Part shown: one piece after another, positions 10,033 to 22,106 of the stretch
Layout of the letters: the number at the start of each line of letters is the position of its first letter
How positions within the stretch are numbered: the first letter of the stretch is position 1
Notes under the pieces: model-generated
The model's database searches: none
Told to the model about the DNA's origin: nothing
Seen by the model: the letters and a program-made list of their open reading frames with translations, nothing else
Translations under genes and position numbers: made by a program
Source of the DNA: Chlorella sp. KRBP
Lineage: Eukaryota > Chlorophyta > Trebouxiophyceae > Chlorellales > Chlorellaceae
Reading direction: 5' to 3'
Assembly (NCBI GenBank): GCA_004335735.1
Contig: QAXK01000720.1
Coordinates: 1-64,000 of the forward strand
Length of the DNA stretch: 64,000 nucleotides

Positions 10033-12225
10033 TCACGAGCTGCTGGGGAACACGTGTTGCAGTGCTGCTGCAAACGGTGTCAGCACAACACCCGGCATGT
10101 CCTGCAGCAGCTGATCCATCCTCATAGAGATGTCCAGTGGGCTGTTGTATCCCCTGCACACATGCAGCCAATCAGCGCACAGTGGGCGTCACATCCAACT
10201 GTCCATCTGACTGTGAGGGTCACATGCATAAAATGTGGAGGTCACTGCCGACTTTGTTGTCAGATCATGGCAGTCACATCAATCACCCAAAGTTCACGAA
10301 GAGCAAGCAGGCTGTCATCACATGCTTTTGGGGCGCACATGGCACTTGATGTATCTCGGTGTGCAGCTGCTGCAAGCAGCAAGGTGTCATGTCTGCTGGG
10401 TTGTCGAAACTGCTGTGGGAGCAAGCAGACGTGACTGTACCCTGCCAGGTACACTTCTGCCCTTGACCATCAAAGCATCTTGGCTGTCGATGCTGCAGAT
10501 ATGTGACATGTCCACAGTGCTTGTGTCGCCATACCACGTTTGGAAGGCTATCTGCAACCACACCCTTGGCAAGCGCACCTCTTTACATCAGCTGACTTTG
10601 CTTCCAGCACTGCCTTACTGTCCAGACCACAGTGCTGTGCTACAGCCATGGCCATGTCATGCCTGCTGAGGCGGTCAGGTCCGCCCTGCAGGCAGCAGGC
10701 AGTATAGAGGCAGTACAGATGATTAAATGTCCTGTCTGCTTTGATGGCAGCACCTGAACCCTGGCTCACCGCCTGAACCCTGCCTCAACATCTGAACCCT
10801 GCAAACACCTGAACCCTGCCTCACCACTTGAACCCTGCCTCACCATGTTGTAAGTGCAGTGGGGTAGGCCTGCCAGCACACAGCTGCTGCCAATGGCTGG
10901 CTCCTCGCCAGGCATGAACTGCTGCTGATGCTGCTGGGTCTGCTGGGCCCTGCTGATGATGTGGGAGACGATGACACAGATGTCCTGCACATACACAGCA
11001 CACCTGGCAGTACACGACGGGTGCAGTGCACGGCAGGTGCAGTACAGAGCAGTACATGGTGGGACATGACGGTACTGAGCAGGTGTGGGCCAAGGCAGAC
11101 GCATGGGAGAATGTTGAGAGTAAGGTGTATGGATGGCAAGCAAAGCATGGGACAATGAATGCCGAAGCACTCATGCAGCTACAAGCCTGAGTACAAGCGT
11201 TAGCTCTCAACTATCTGACAATTGACCCATGAAGGGCAGGAGGGAGGGGGTGGCTTCTGCTAACAGCACCCAGGCTTGACGGCTCTGCATAATCTATTCA
11301 GCAGTGCCGGAAGAGCTGACCTGTACTCGTCGGTGAAGAAGGTGGTTTCCTTGCCTGCTTCCAGGACCTGCTTCACAAACTGCAGGAACAGCGGCCGGTT
11401 GACTGCTGCCAGTGGGGACTCTGGCCCGTAGATGAGGCTGCTGCGCAGGGCCACAAAGCGCCCTGCCCATGACCCCTGCAGCAGCTGCTCTGCCTCCAGC
11501 TTGCTCCTGCCGTAGGCGTTGATTGGGTTGGGTGTGTCGCCCTCACTCCACCAGGCCTTGGTCCCATCGTAGACCTGGTGGGAAAAGTGTGACCAGGTGG
11601 CTAACAACTCGGGGTGATCTGTTCTTGTGCAGCAGCCCGGCAGACAACCCACGGCATGCCCCTGGTGCTGGTGCAAGGCTGCAACCAATGGCGTGAGCTG
11701 CTGCAGGATACTTTGGTCATGTGACCGTTCACGGTACTTAGAGAGTGGTCACTATCTGTGTACACAATCTGGACCACTCCTGGCCATTGCGAGATTGCAA
11801 CAGGCCCACGCACACAATAAGATGAGCTGGCCTGGCTGCTGCACATGGTGCCTGTTGCAGCTGGAGGACCTTACCTGGTCGGTGGATAGATGTATCAACA
11901 GGGCTGTCGTGTGGTACTGCTCCTGCAACTGCTGCAGTGCCTCCACAAGCCTTGATGGCCTGTTCAGTGCTCGGCAAGTCTCGTAGCTCTGCTCACAGAC
12001 AGCTGGCTGTGACACTGCTGCACAGTTTATCACGACCTCCGGTTGGAAGCCAAGCACGGCTTCTGACAAGCCCTCGCCCGTGGCTATGTTGACTTTGCAG
12101 GCTTGCACGGTGCAGGACTCCAGTGCTGTATTGTAATAGGTATACGCTACCTCATAAGCACTGCTCAAGGCCACAATTAAGAACTGACCCAAGTATCCGC
12201 TCCCTCCGGTAATCAGCACCCTCAT
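10033..12225 (-). CDS. RmlD/MAT2B-like NAD(P)-binding reductase
   Basis: Extended short-chain dehydrogenase of the RmlD substrate-binding family. Relatives are dTDP-4-dehydrorhamnose reductase and the beta regulatory subunit of methionine adenosyltransferase. Exons: 12225-11875, 11574-11321, 11003-10844, 10685-10579, 10153-10033; phases close to 330 residues, a normal length. Seen: the nucleotide-binding Gly motif ITGGSGYLGQ at residues 5-14, an STD motif at the end of exon 1, the catalytic YxxxK as YGRSK (Tyr138, Lys142), RSSLIYGPESP, TDEYRCAVYVQDICVIV, NMGGPDRLSRHDMA, and a C-terminus VKRGYNSPLDISM typical of the family. The start is the first ATG, directly at the Gly motif, and there is no targeting peptide, so the protein is probably cytosolic. 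Sequence alone does not separate an enzyme role from a MAT2B-like regulatory role. Confidence 0.9.
10751..10843. repeat. 19-bp minisatellite anchored on a reductase splice donor
   Basis: Five units of 17-19 bp (consensus cacctgaaccctgcctcac) directly abut the end of the reductase exon at 10844. On the minus strand most units begin with a donor-like GTGAGGCAGGG, and the unit next to the exon supplies the real donor. Confidence 0.85.
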
Positions 12226-14685
12226 GCTGGAAGTGCAGACGGGCTTTTTGTGCCAACGTGTGTGGAAGGTGGCAGCAGATCTGAACAGGAAGGACTAGAG
12301 GAACACAGCGCGATTGGAGCTGCGGTGCAGTGCTGACGGAAACCAAGCTCGCGTAAAGTTCAGAACAGTGTCGCCTCGGGTCTTACTACAGTCCGCAATG
12401 GCGAGCTGTCAGTTGTGACGATCTGCATCCAAACCAAAGACCTGTCGACTGAGAACCCACTGAATTGTGCAGGCACCAAGTATCAGTCCTTAAATTTTGA
12501 CCTCGACTCTGCAATTTGGTCATTTGTGCCCCACGTCCTGCATCATGCTGTCTCCTCTCATTCGCACTCCAGGCAGCTTGAGGCCCACAGATAAGACATG
12601 CCGGAGCTGTTGCCCCAGCAGAGACTCACAATCCGCAAGTCGACATGGGATGTCAACCTACAACCGCTGTAGACTCGTGAAGACAGCAGCAACCAGCAAA
12701 GACAGCACCACCAGCACCCAAGGGCCACCCCCAACCCACTGGCGCCTCTTCACTTGCCGCATGCCTCTGGTTGGTCTAGAGGGGGTGGCAACGGCATTGG
12801 AGGGGCATCCCACTACAAAGCATGTCGCAAGGCTGCTACATCTGCACACCTACCTACTGCTGGAGAGTCCCAACGTATGTGGCCAGCACCTGATAGCAAC
12901 CACACCAATCACAATGAGCTTCCTTGACTTTCAGGAGCTGCCAACAGCAGCAGCACCACCATCACTAGCAGCACAGGTTTTCAAACTTGTGCTTCGCAAC
13001 TCCAGCTGCCAGTCTCCCTCTGTACAGGCCCCCACATGCAACATACCATGCAATTGTGATGAGCAACACACCCCTTGCTGTCGATATTGCCTCACTTCCC
13101 GTGCTGTGTGGCACTGTCGTGTCAAATCTTGGAACCCCCACTGGCCATTGCTAACTGCAGGGTGGAGTATGGTCCCTTGACTTCCTGCCGTTGAACCCTA
13201 CTGCACCCACCACAGCCCTTGTGTTGCTGACTGGTGGCAGGGCCCCAGGTCAGGAGGGTGCCACAGCAGCAGTGGGGAGTCAGGGTGGAAGGGTGGGAGA
13301 TGGAGGCATAAGGGCAGCTGGGGGTAAGGTGCTTGAGGATGTGGCATGTGGGTGTGGGTTGGGGGATGGTATGTTGAGGGCGCCGCAGCTGGCCAGCGAA
13401 GGACACGATCAGACTGCAACAAGACGTGCCTGCCAGCCACGTGGCACCACCTGCCGCCATCACTGAGTCTCCATCAGTGGCTGTTGTATCGCACATGGGG
13501 CTCAGGGTGGCTGTTGAGCTTGGTCGCCTCCTCTGTGATAAAAGGGTGTGGGCTGCCTTCTGTGTGAGTAACAGACGCTCACAACCTGGCACTGACAACT
13601 GCCACAGCCCACTGCACACCTATACAACAGGCATGTTCTCCCAAAAACTGGCCACTTCTCATTAATCTCTTGTGCCTCACAGGTGCCACGTCTTCGGGTT
13701 GTGGCTGCTTGGCTGTTCTGCAGGGGAGGTGCGGGTGAGGAGGCTACGTGTGCAGCAGGTGAAGCAGAACGACAACGTAAGGCTGCTGGGGCACTGCTGC
13801 CACGCTGACCCGCTGGAAGCAGCTGCAGCATTCAACAGGTGTGTCGACACGCGCTTTGCAATCTTGTATGTGTCTCGACTTGTGTGGTGCAAGGGGTGTA
13901 GACATCTTCAGATCGCAGCCAGCTGCTGCGCGTACACAAGCTGGTGCCCAGCATATGTATCATAGCAGCTGTGTTGGGCTATCTTCGGCTGCCACATGAG
14001 TTGAAAATTACAGCTCGTTTGGTGAAGGTGGTTGACTGAGGCACATTTTACACACAATCGTAGCTGAAGCAGGCCTGCGGTATCATTTGCCCGTTTCGCT
14101 GTTCTGTGTTGTCATGCAGGAGCTATAACAGGGGGCTTCATCTGGTGATAAACAACTGTACGCACCACACCAGCGGTTTGAGCAAGGTCCTGCTAACGTC
14201 TGCAGAGACGTAGCCCAATGCAGCGCAGTGACAGCAGCAGCTGCTGATGATGTGCTGTGACGAGGACAGGTGAGGGCTGTGCGTACCGGGGGCGTTTTAT
14301 CTAGCCAACAGTGAGCGCAGCACCAATTTTTGTCTTTTGAAACGCTTGTTTCTGCCTAATGGCCAACACTAACGCCAGGCGGGTGATGCGATCTAGTGCG
14401 ACTTGGCCCGGACAACAACAGTCCTGCTGCAGCACATCATCAGCACCAAGTACTTGAGACACGGCTTCAAACGTGTCACCACGCACCTTGCTGCCTGCAA
14501 GGCCTCCTCGCTTGCAGAACCACGCACGGTCAACAAACACAGTCAACCTCGACGCGATGATACTTCGAGGGGAGTGCATGCATGCAGCACAGGCTCCACT
14601 TGTTTGTCCGCTGTCTCTGTTGCTTGCATACGCATCCATCTTGCAGCTGACCTTTCTACTCGATCCAGGCCCACCACCTCTTAAG
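12226..14685. other. Intergenic region between divergent genes, no gene assigned
   Basis: About 2.5 kb between the reductase start (minus) and the EF-hand start (plus). The part up to about 13165 is C/A-rich on the plus strand and the next few hundred bases are G/T-rich. Open frames exist (plus frame to 13180; minus frame 14717-14301), but none shows a family signature or spliceable neighbours that I can support. A minus-strand gene of unknown type cannot be excluded. Confidence 0.4.
14319..14347 (+). promoter_or_regulatory. Spaced motif pair, copy 1 (upstream of EF-hand gene)
   Basis: AGCACCAATTT and TGAAACGCTT occur here with start points 19 bp apart. The same pair with identical spacing recurs at 17745-17773, just upstream of the TZF gene. 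Function is inferred only from the recurrence. Confidence 0.35.
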
Positions 14686-16558
14686 ATGGCACTCCTGTCT
14701 TCTACATCCCTGCGCACCTGCGCCAGGCCCTCAGCAGCACCCCGTTCTGCAGTGGTCAGCCCCAGGGTTGTGATCTGCCGCGCAAAGACTCAGGAGGATG
14801 CCATCAAGATGGCACAGGACCTCCTGCAGAAGGGAGTCGAGGCTGCAAAGAACGTGGATGTCAACCAGGTGTGTTGCCCTAAACACGCCTGCCTCTTAAG
14901 TGTAGTCGCAAAGCGATGTATAGGTTACCAACAATCCCCAGCTCTAGCCTCAGTGCCTTTGTGCTGTTTTCGAGGAGTCTCGTACTGGAACACCACTGTG
15001 CGTGATCTAGCACCCGCACAGACGTGCATGCCAGCGTGCATGCCAGCGGCTCGTCCAAGTGCTCAGGTCATGGTTCAAGTGCAAACACATTCAGTTTGAC
15101 GGCTGCATGCATGGAGGTAGGGCCAAGCATGAGTCACTCCGTGCTGGGTAACCGCTGGTCCCTTGGATGTGCTGCTGACTCAGTTCATGCCTGCATGACC
15201 ACGAATGTGTTGCTATGTCCGTCTGATTCCACTTTCGTGCCTGCAGCTGAAGGCTCAGGCCCAGCAGGTCGCCTCCATGTCAGCCACCCAGGTCAAGGGC
15301 GCACTGGATGCAGGCCTCGCTGCTTGGTCCAGCTATGACAAGGACGGGGTGAGTCAACCACGCCTAGGGTCAATCAAACATGCTCAACTGGCTTGTTTGG
15401 CAACACACCACGATTAAGGGAGGCAAGCAACCCGCCATCAGCAACATTGCCACGACGCTGACAGCAGCTGCAGAGGCGCTGATCAAGCTCCACACTGCTG
15501 AATGCATCCTTGGATCATGCCGTAGCACCAGAACTGCTGCCCTCTGCTCACAGCTGCCATACTTTGTTGACCTGTGTTGCAGGACGGCAAGCTGTCCATC
15601 TCTGAGGCCGTGACCCTGCTGAATGGCCCTGAGATCTCCCAGGCTGTGCAGGCTGCCACTGGCGCACCCCACACAAAGCGTACCGAGGCTGACATCCAGA
15701 CTTGGTGAGCTCTTCGCCCTGCCTGCCAGCACATGTGGGCCCACAAGTGTTTCTACAGATCGGGATAGCGCAAACCCTGTGCTGCTTGCAGACTTTCTGT
15801 AATTCTAGCAGAAGGCCGCATGCTACCTCGCGCAAGCCACACAACCACTGGCCCACAACACAGTGCACTGTATGCAGCCAGGGCGCTGATGAGACCGGCA
15901 TCAGCGCTGTCATCACACGTGCAGCTGGGCATGAAGCAGCACTACCACGCCTGGTGCAGATGGTCCAACCCACTATGGCACATGTGTGTTGACAGACACA
16001 GCAGTCTCAACGAGCGCATGCCAAGGGTGTGTACTGACACAGGAAGTTGTGTGTGCTGATGCCCCCACAGGTTCAAGCGTGCTGACTTTGACAACAGCGG
16101 CACCCTCAGCAAGCGCGAGTTCGCCGTGATGTATGCTGGCGTGCTGTGCGAGAAGGCTGCGGTGAGGTTGCGCACCATTGATGCTGCTCATACACTGTGT
16201 TCTGTCGGCCCAAGCATGCCCTGCGGCTGCGCTTTGTGGATAAGTAGGCGATTCAGTGCACTGGTCTGCAGCGTCTCCTGTACTGGAGCAGGCTCATGCT
16301 CACTTGCCTGCCAGCATCAAGCCCCAGTGTCCTCTGCAGTGTGCTGCTCGTTGAATGAGACCCGAGCACATGTGTTTACACACTGCTCCTTTGCTGCCGC
16401 CGTCGCTCCCACTGCTGCTGCTGCTGCTGCTACAGGGCAACGCCAACACCCTGTCCAACAGCCTGCTGTCTGCCATCAAGGCAGCTGGTGGTGACGGCAA
16501 GATTGAGGTCAGCGAGCTGAAGAACCTCCTGGGCCTCGTGGGCCTGCGCAAGGCCTAA
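14686..16558 (+). CDS. Plastid-targeted EF-hand calcium-binding protein
   Basis: Small calcium-binding protein, probably stromal. Exons: 14686-14868, 15247-15348, 15583-15704, 16071-16161, 16436-16558; phases close to 206 residues. Residues 1-32 are Ser/Ala/Arg-rich without acids and end VVICRAKT, a typical green-algal chloroplast transit peptide. A helical segment precedes EF loop 1 (DKDGDGKLSISE, residues 92-103, split by intron 2). EF loop 2 is DFDNSGTLSKRE. A third degenerate loop near the C-terminus (GGDGKIEVSELKNLL) lacks the full ligand set. The two canonical loops keep Asp at positions 1 and 3 and Glu at 12, so they should bind calcium. The target is unknown. It is divergent from the minus-strand reductase upstream. 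Confidence 0.88.
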
Positions 16559-16958
16559 ACCCTGTCCCTTGGGATGTACAAAACCCTTGTAGGCCTCTGC
16601 AGGGCTAAAACCCTGCCTTGGTCGATATTTGGCTCTGCACCACAGAGCTCTGACCGTTGAGCGGGCCAGCTATGTGACGCTTTCAAACATGGGTTGGGCG
16701 GAGGGTTGTGTGCTGTGTTGGCCGTGCTGATCAACGGCTGACACAAAACTGCCTCCTGGCACGGCGTTGTCTTGTTCACTATGTGGTACTGTGTTTGCCA
16801 CAGCACCCACGTGTTGGCTGTTTGGAGTAGCCAGCAAGTGTGCTACTGCACTGGGTGACTGTTGACTTGATTCCAAGCTGGGTGAAGAGAGCAGCGTGTG
16901 GATCAGCCCTCTTGGATCAGGGCTGTTGTGAGGCAGGCTCAGTGCACCCTGGGCAAAC

Positions 16959-16963
16959 TGTAA
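16959..16963 (+). terminator. Candidate TGTAA poly(A) signal of the EF-hand gene
   Basis: First TGTAA after the stop codon, about 400 nt downstream, in the context AACTGTAATATTG. Confidence 0.5.
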
Positions 16964-17744
16964 TATTGTATTGATACAACCGTACTGGCTTGACTTTGAT
17001 GCTGGGCAGGTGCTGTTATGGTGCAGCCGACAGTGCTTATGGGTGCAAACAGCGCGACCTGCTGTCTTCACACGTGATTGACATGCCTGTTGCGACGCAA
17101 GACATTGGGTCGTGACTGCAAGGTTGCCAGCATGAATTGCCCACGCAGCTCCTGGTGCACCAGGGGACTGGAGGCGTGCTGGTCCCAACCCGGCCTCAAC
17201 ACCTTCGTTAACTTGCAAGACAATGTCTCGTGCAAAACCATAGTGTGCTGGCTGATATAACAAGCATATATGCTGTACAAAAGCCAAGATGCAAGCCCTG
17301 CAAGCGCTACTAGCACTAGTAGTACTCATGAACATGAGTCATTGCTTGCAAGCCCCTGTTGGGTTGCCACTGCACAAGGCAATCCTAGGGAGCAATCAAC
17401 GTGTCAAGCTACTATGCAGAGGTTAAATTGCGACCCTCAGCAGACCGGAGTGCATGAAGCAAGAAGTGATAGGCACAGTGAGTCACATAGATGGGACCTG
17501 ATCAGCTGCACGCGTGCTCAGGGCCGTGCTGGCCCCCCGCCAACAGGCACCATTTTGATCAAAAACACATACAGTGTCCAGGTGATTGGTGAGCAAAGCG
17601 CGCAAAGCGCGTGCGGCAAGGGTGACGTGGGTGGCCCTTTCACACACCCACCTGGGTGGTGGGTAATCCTGTTATAACGTCCGGTGGTGCCTCCGGCGCG
17701 TCCCTCGCCAAAGCCAGTCCTGCACATCCTCGACAGTGTTTATA

Positions 17745-17773
17745 AGCACCAATTTCAAGCAAGTGAAACGCTT
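17745..17773 (+). promoter_or_regulatory. Spaced motif pair, copy 2 (just upstream of TZF start)
   Basis: AGCACCAATTT and TGAAACGCTT with the same 19-bp start-to-start spacing as at 14319-14347. They lie 45-73 bases before the TZF start codon and next to a TTTATAAG sequence, so they fall in the core promoter or 5' leader. Confidence 0.4.
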
Positions 17774-17817
17774 TTGAGGCTAACCATACACCCAACAATG
17801 ATAGAGACGCAATAGCA

Positions 17818-20800
17818 ATGCTGGCCAACTCCGCATGTGCGAGCCAGAGGCCGGAGAGGCTTTTAGATGATCAAGTATGGATGTTTTTGTACAAGGTGAG
17901 TCTGTCTAGTGGTGCATTGGATCGGCCGGCCACCGTGTAAGCCAGGTTTAACACCAGACTGTTTGATGAGTCACTTCACATTCGGGCCCTTAGACGATTA
18001 TGCAGGCTTGAAAAATGTATTCTGCAATACTTAATATGTTCTGGAGCTGCCCGAACGTCGTCAGATGTCCTTATCTGAATCGTGCAATGCGCAACATCTG
18101 GCCTGGTCCACGGACGCTCTGAGCATGGATTCCGCCACACATGCTGGTGCTGTTGCACCATAAGAAGTGCGTTATCATTGCTGTTCTGTGGTGATAGATC
18201 TAGAGCTACACGGTTGCCGTCTTCCTATTTCAGCTGTAAATCAAGAACAACTGGAGGCCACCAGCAAGGCCCCCAGGGGTTGTGATTCACTGTTTGCTTG
18301 GGTCATGTTAGAAGCCAGCAAGCAATAAATTTCACTCTTAAGTTCCTTCAAAGTCCACCAACACCTAGCAATGGCAAAGTGGTGGGCAAATGGGTCTGGC
18401 TTGTTCATGGCCAGTGAGTCACTAGTGCAGTCCAGTCAGCAGTGTGGGTAGGCTTTTGACGGAATGGGCTTTTATATCTAGTGGTAGCTTCAAGTCCTAT
18501 CCATGGCACACATAGCACTTATAGCAAGCCATTAGGCTGTGTCGAGCTGAATATTTGCTCAAGTATGCCCGGCAGCTGGCTGGGGCAAACCCGAGGCATG
18601 TGTATCCAAGCCTGATGTCTCATGCGCTGCCTGCCTGCTGCTCTTTCCTGTTGCAGGTCGTCATGTGTCCCCTCAAGCACTCTCATGACTGGGAGAAATG
18701 TATCTATGCACACGATGGCGAGAGGGCCAGGAGGCGCCACCCGAGTATGTACCAGGCCATTCAATGCCCAGAGGCAAGAGCGGTGAGTCACCAGATTTGA
18801 GCAGCGGTTGGGCAGGCATCTGCCCAGTATATCCGGTCATGCATCTGCCCATCATCTGCGTTTTTATGCCAGATCAGCGATTTGCAACATTGCCTTAATG
18901 CAAGCTCTGCCTGTGGGCATGCTGCGGGCATGTCGAGACTGTCCTGCAAGCAAACCGCCGACATAGCCCCGGTTGGCGAGTACTCGCTGCTTACTAGCGG
19001 AAGCAGCAAGCTTTCAGTGTGGCCAGGTATTCACAGGTGTATCACAGGTGTACCAAAGCATATGCTCAACCTGAGGGGTCTCCCAAGCAGGGACTGAGTG
19101 TGCACATGTTTCCTTGTTGCCTGCCTGCAGAAGAAGGTCTGCCCAAGGGGAGAGGAGTGCCCCTGCACTCATGTGAGCAATGGGCTGCAGGCATGAATGT
19201 CAAGAGGCATGGTCACCTCAATGATAGCTACAGCTGACAGCCGCTACCACGGATCTTAGGCTGCATCTTGCAGCAACGTGCGGCAGCACGCCCCATGTTT
19301 GGCTGCATACATTCTAAGCACAGCAGATTGGTGTCATGGCGTGCACACTGCTGCAAGTTGTTGCTGCCAGGCAGCACCATGCTCTGACCTACGAGCAGCA
19401 TGCCCAGATTACCTCTCAACTCTCACACGGCTGCCTCTGTTTCCTGCCATATTGTGTTGCATGCCGCACATTGTTCTGACCTACAGCACCTATTTGAGTA
19501 CTGGCTGGTAAGTGGCCTTGTCCCCTGATCTGCTGGCCACTCCTGTGGCCACGTGACAGTCATGCATGACATCGCAGCTGTGTTGGACTAGGTCATATGA
19601 CTGGTTCATGTGCCACAGATGCAACCAGCCTAGATGCCACTCAGGCATGTCGTGCCTGCCTGAGCTCTTCAATCTGCACCTACTGTCCTCACTACTGCGT
19701 CATGTTCAGTCTGAACAGTGTGCATATCACTGCCAGCTTGTGCTGTTGCGTGCAAATGCTTTCTGACACCTGCTTACCTCATCATCTCAAGCCTGTATGC
19801 ATGCTGTCTGCTGCTGCTGCTTGGTTTTCCTGATCTGCTGCCTGCATGTCTACCTGATGACCGTGTGCTCTCAACTGATGCGATGCTACTGTTTGCAGCA
19901 CCCTGACAGGTAAGACGAGAAGCAAGACATTGTCCGGCCGTACTCTATGCCAGTGCCGTGCTCATCGCAGTCTCATTCAACATAGCTCTGTACTGCGTTA
20001 TGATGAGCTGGGTTTGCAGCAAGTCCACCCTTGTCCATGCTACCATTGGCTCACGTCTCTCTCTGCTGTGCTGCGCTGGCTCCCCTTGTGTGCTGTGCTG
20101 TGTTGCGCAGGTACATGACCTGCCTCTGTGAGTTGGGCGCCGAGTGCAACCGCCCCATCTGCTTCTTTGCTCACCATGAAGCTGAGCTGCGCCCACTCCC
20201 AGACGGCCTGTCAGCTGCTCCCAACGCCATGGGCAGCAGCAGGCGCCGTGCAGCAGCCGCAGCGGCGGCTTCCGCAGCAACCGCGGCAGCAGTGCAGTCT
20301 GGGTGCATGCCGGCCACAGGCCCAGGTGCGGGCGCGCAGCAGTCGCAGATAGGCATGCGCCAGCTGAGTGCGAGCTCCCTGGACAGCTCTGGTGGCTCCC
20401 AGGGCACTTCCCTGGCAGATTCAGCGGCTGCTGGTGCTTACCTGGGCTCCAGCAAGGCCAGCTCCTCTGTCAGCGTGCTGCTCCAGCAGCAGGAGGCCAT
20501 GGCAAACGTCCTGGCAGCAGACAGCAGCCACACACGGCCAGGCTTCAGTGCACTCGGCTCCATCACAAGCCCCGCAAACCAGACAGGAGGCGCATTCAGT
20601 GGCGGCTACGCAGCGGTAAACACACTCAAAGCAGCCACCGCGCAGCAGCAGCAGATGGCAAGCCGGGCAGCAGCGGCAGGCTCCCACGCTTGCCCTGTTC
20701 TGGTGCTCGAGGCTCCCCCGCCCATGATTGTGTCTCCGCAAGACAGTGTCCAGCTGCAGCAGGCCGCCCAGCAGTTCAGTCAGCTGAACCTGACCACTGC

Positions 20801-22106
20801 AGGGTCGACCTGGTGGCTGTCACCCACTGCATCAGGGGCTGCCCAGTCCAACAGCAACTTGAGCAACATGAGCTTGGCCAGCAGCGCCAGCACCCCAGTC
20901 AGCATGCATGGCCTGGCTGGGGCTGACGGTGCAACCTTCCTGGCCAGTGCTGGCAACAGCAGCACAGCACTGGTGATCGACGCCCTGTCACAGGGCAGGG
21001 CCAGGTGTGTGTCTCCCATGAGCAGCCCCCTGGCTTGCAGCAGCCCCGGTATGGCGTTGCTGGGGCTGGGTGGGGGTGCTGGCTTGGACCGCGGTGGGCA
21101 GCAGCTGCAGACTGGTGGGCCAAGTGTGTCCAGGCCTGTTGTGGCTGGCATGCATCAGGTGGGTTGACTGACAGAGAGTTATTCTTGAAAGCTTGCGCAA
21201 GTTTCCATGTCCTGTCGCAACAGCATGTGCCAACATGGTCACCGTCGAGTGCTCTGTTGCTGCGGTTGCTTGCCATGATCCCTGCTTGCTTATTATTCTG
21301 GCATGGCCGTTTGTGGTCATCACTGTGTTGCATGTCTACTGAATGCCCAGCACTCCTTGCTGCATCGATGTTGCTGTATTGCCTGCTGTGCGGATGCTGC
21401 TGTGTTCTTTCCTTTCCTGTGCTTGTGACCCTGTGCTGATGTTTTTGACATTGCTTGACTGCAGGGCGCAATCGATGACTCACCAGAGCACCTGTCCTTC
21501 TCCCTGTGGGACCTGAACACCTCTGGTGCCCCATCTGGCCCACCCCGGCAAGTGCTGGCTCAGCACCTGGCCCAGATTCCCGTGTTAAGCTCCCCAGCAG
21601 CAGTAAGGATGGCAGGTCTGGAGGGCTTTGGGGGCTTTGCAGCAGGCCGCAGCAGCGGCAGCACCGCCGCCGCTGCTGCGGCAACAGCAGTGCCTTCAGT
21701 CAGCAGCCTGGCCAGTGCAGCTGCTGACAGGCTGCTGCTGGCTCAGCAGACCGGGAGGCTGTCGGCGGGGAGCATAGGCGGGGGTGTTGAGCCTGTGCTG
21801 TCAGCTGCAGGTCAGCAGGGGGTGGGTGTTGATGATGAGACAGCAAGGGAGGCGAGGCTGACCCTACTGCGCGCTTGGATGAATGCCTCTGCAGCAGCAG
21901 CAAGGGGCGCGTTGAGGAGTGCTGACGGCTCACTGGAGCAGCAGGAGGAGCAGCTGCTGCAAGCATCATTGGATGGGGGCATGAGTCGTGTGGCAAGGCT
22001 CGGCAGCAACGGTGTGGCCGCGGTCGCACAGGACCTTGCAAGTGTGCTCACGCCAGCGGATGTGCTGCTGCTCGTGCAGCATCTGCACGGCATGCTCAGC
22101 AACTAA
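17818..22106 (+). CDS. RR-TZF tandem CCCH zinc-finger RNA-binding protein
   Basis: Plant-type arginine-rich tandem CCCH protein; relatives bind mRNA and act in mRNA turnover and translational control. Exons: 17818-17895, 18657-18782, 19131-19172, 19487-19507, 19899-19909, 20111-21158, 21465-22106; phases close to 655 residues. The RR region begins at the exon 1/2 join (DDQVWMFLYK, then CPLKHSHDWEKC, AHDGERARRR). Finger 1 is C-X8-C-X5-C-X3-H (CPEARAKKVCPRGEECPCTH) and finger 2 is C-X5-C-X4-C-X3-H (CELGAECNRPICFFAH), linked through LFEYWLHPDR as in plants. Residues after the fingers are Ala/Ser/Gln-rich and probably disordered, with a short hydrophobic helix near the C-terminus (LTPADVLLLVQHLHGML). 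Exons of 21 and 11 nt encode the linker. The start was chosen because exon 1 supplies the conserved lead-in and has a phase-0 GTGAGT donor. Confidence 0.9.
19487..19507 (+). other. 21-nt micro-exon of the TZF gene
   Basis: Encodes HLFEYWL, the conserved inter-finger linker, flanked by a CTACAG acceptor and a GTAAGT donor. It is in frame with both neighbours. Confidence 0.85.
19899..19909 (+). other. 11-nt micro-exon of the TZF gene
   Basis: CACCCTGACAG, flanked by TTTGCAG and GTAAGA, encodes HPD plus two bases of the Arg codon completed by the next exon. Without it the linker WLHPxRY and the reading frame are lost. Confidence 0.85.

Larger units (their letters stand above)
16559..17817. other. 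EF-hand 3' region and TZF promoter region
   Basis: This includes the EF-hand 3' UTR up to about 16980 and the presumed promoter and leader of the TZF gene. Two adjacent small perfect palindromes lie near 17307-17340 (ctactag/ctagtag and actcatg/catgagt). A 666-base minus open frame (17335-16670) has no recognisable content. Confidence 0.45.

Noticed and set aside
12497..13180. 227-codon plus-strand open frame
   Set aside because: It has no ATG at its start, no family motif and no spliceable neighbours, and the C/A-rich plus strand looks like non-coding minus-sense sequence.
14301..14717. 138-codon minus-strand open frame upstream of the EF-hand gene
   Set aside because: It begins antisense to EF-hand exon 1 and shows no family signature. 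A decayed mobile-element fragment is possible but unsupported.
16670..17335. 221-codon minus-strand open frame
   Set aside because: It overlaps the EF-hand 3' UTR and has no recognisable motif; it is probably a chance frame in GC-rich DNA.
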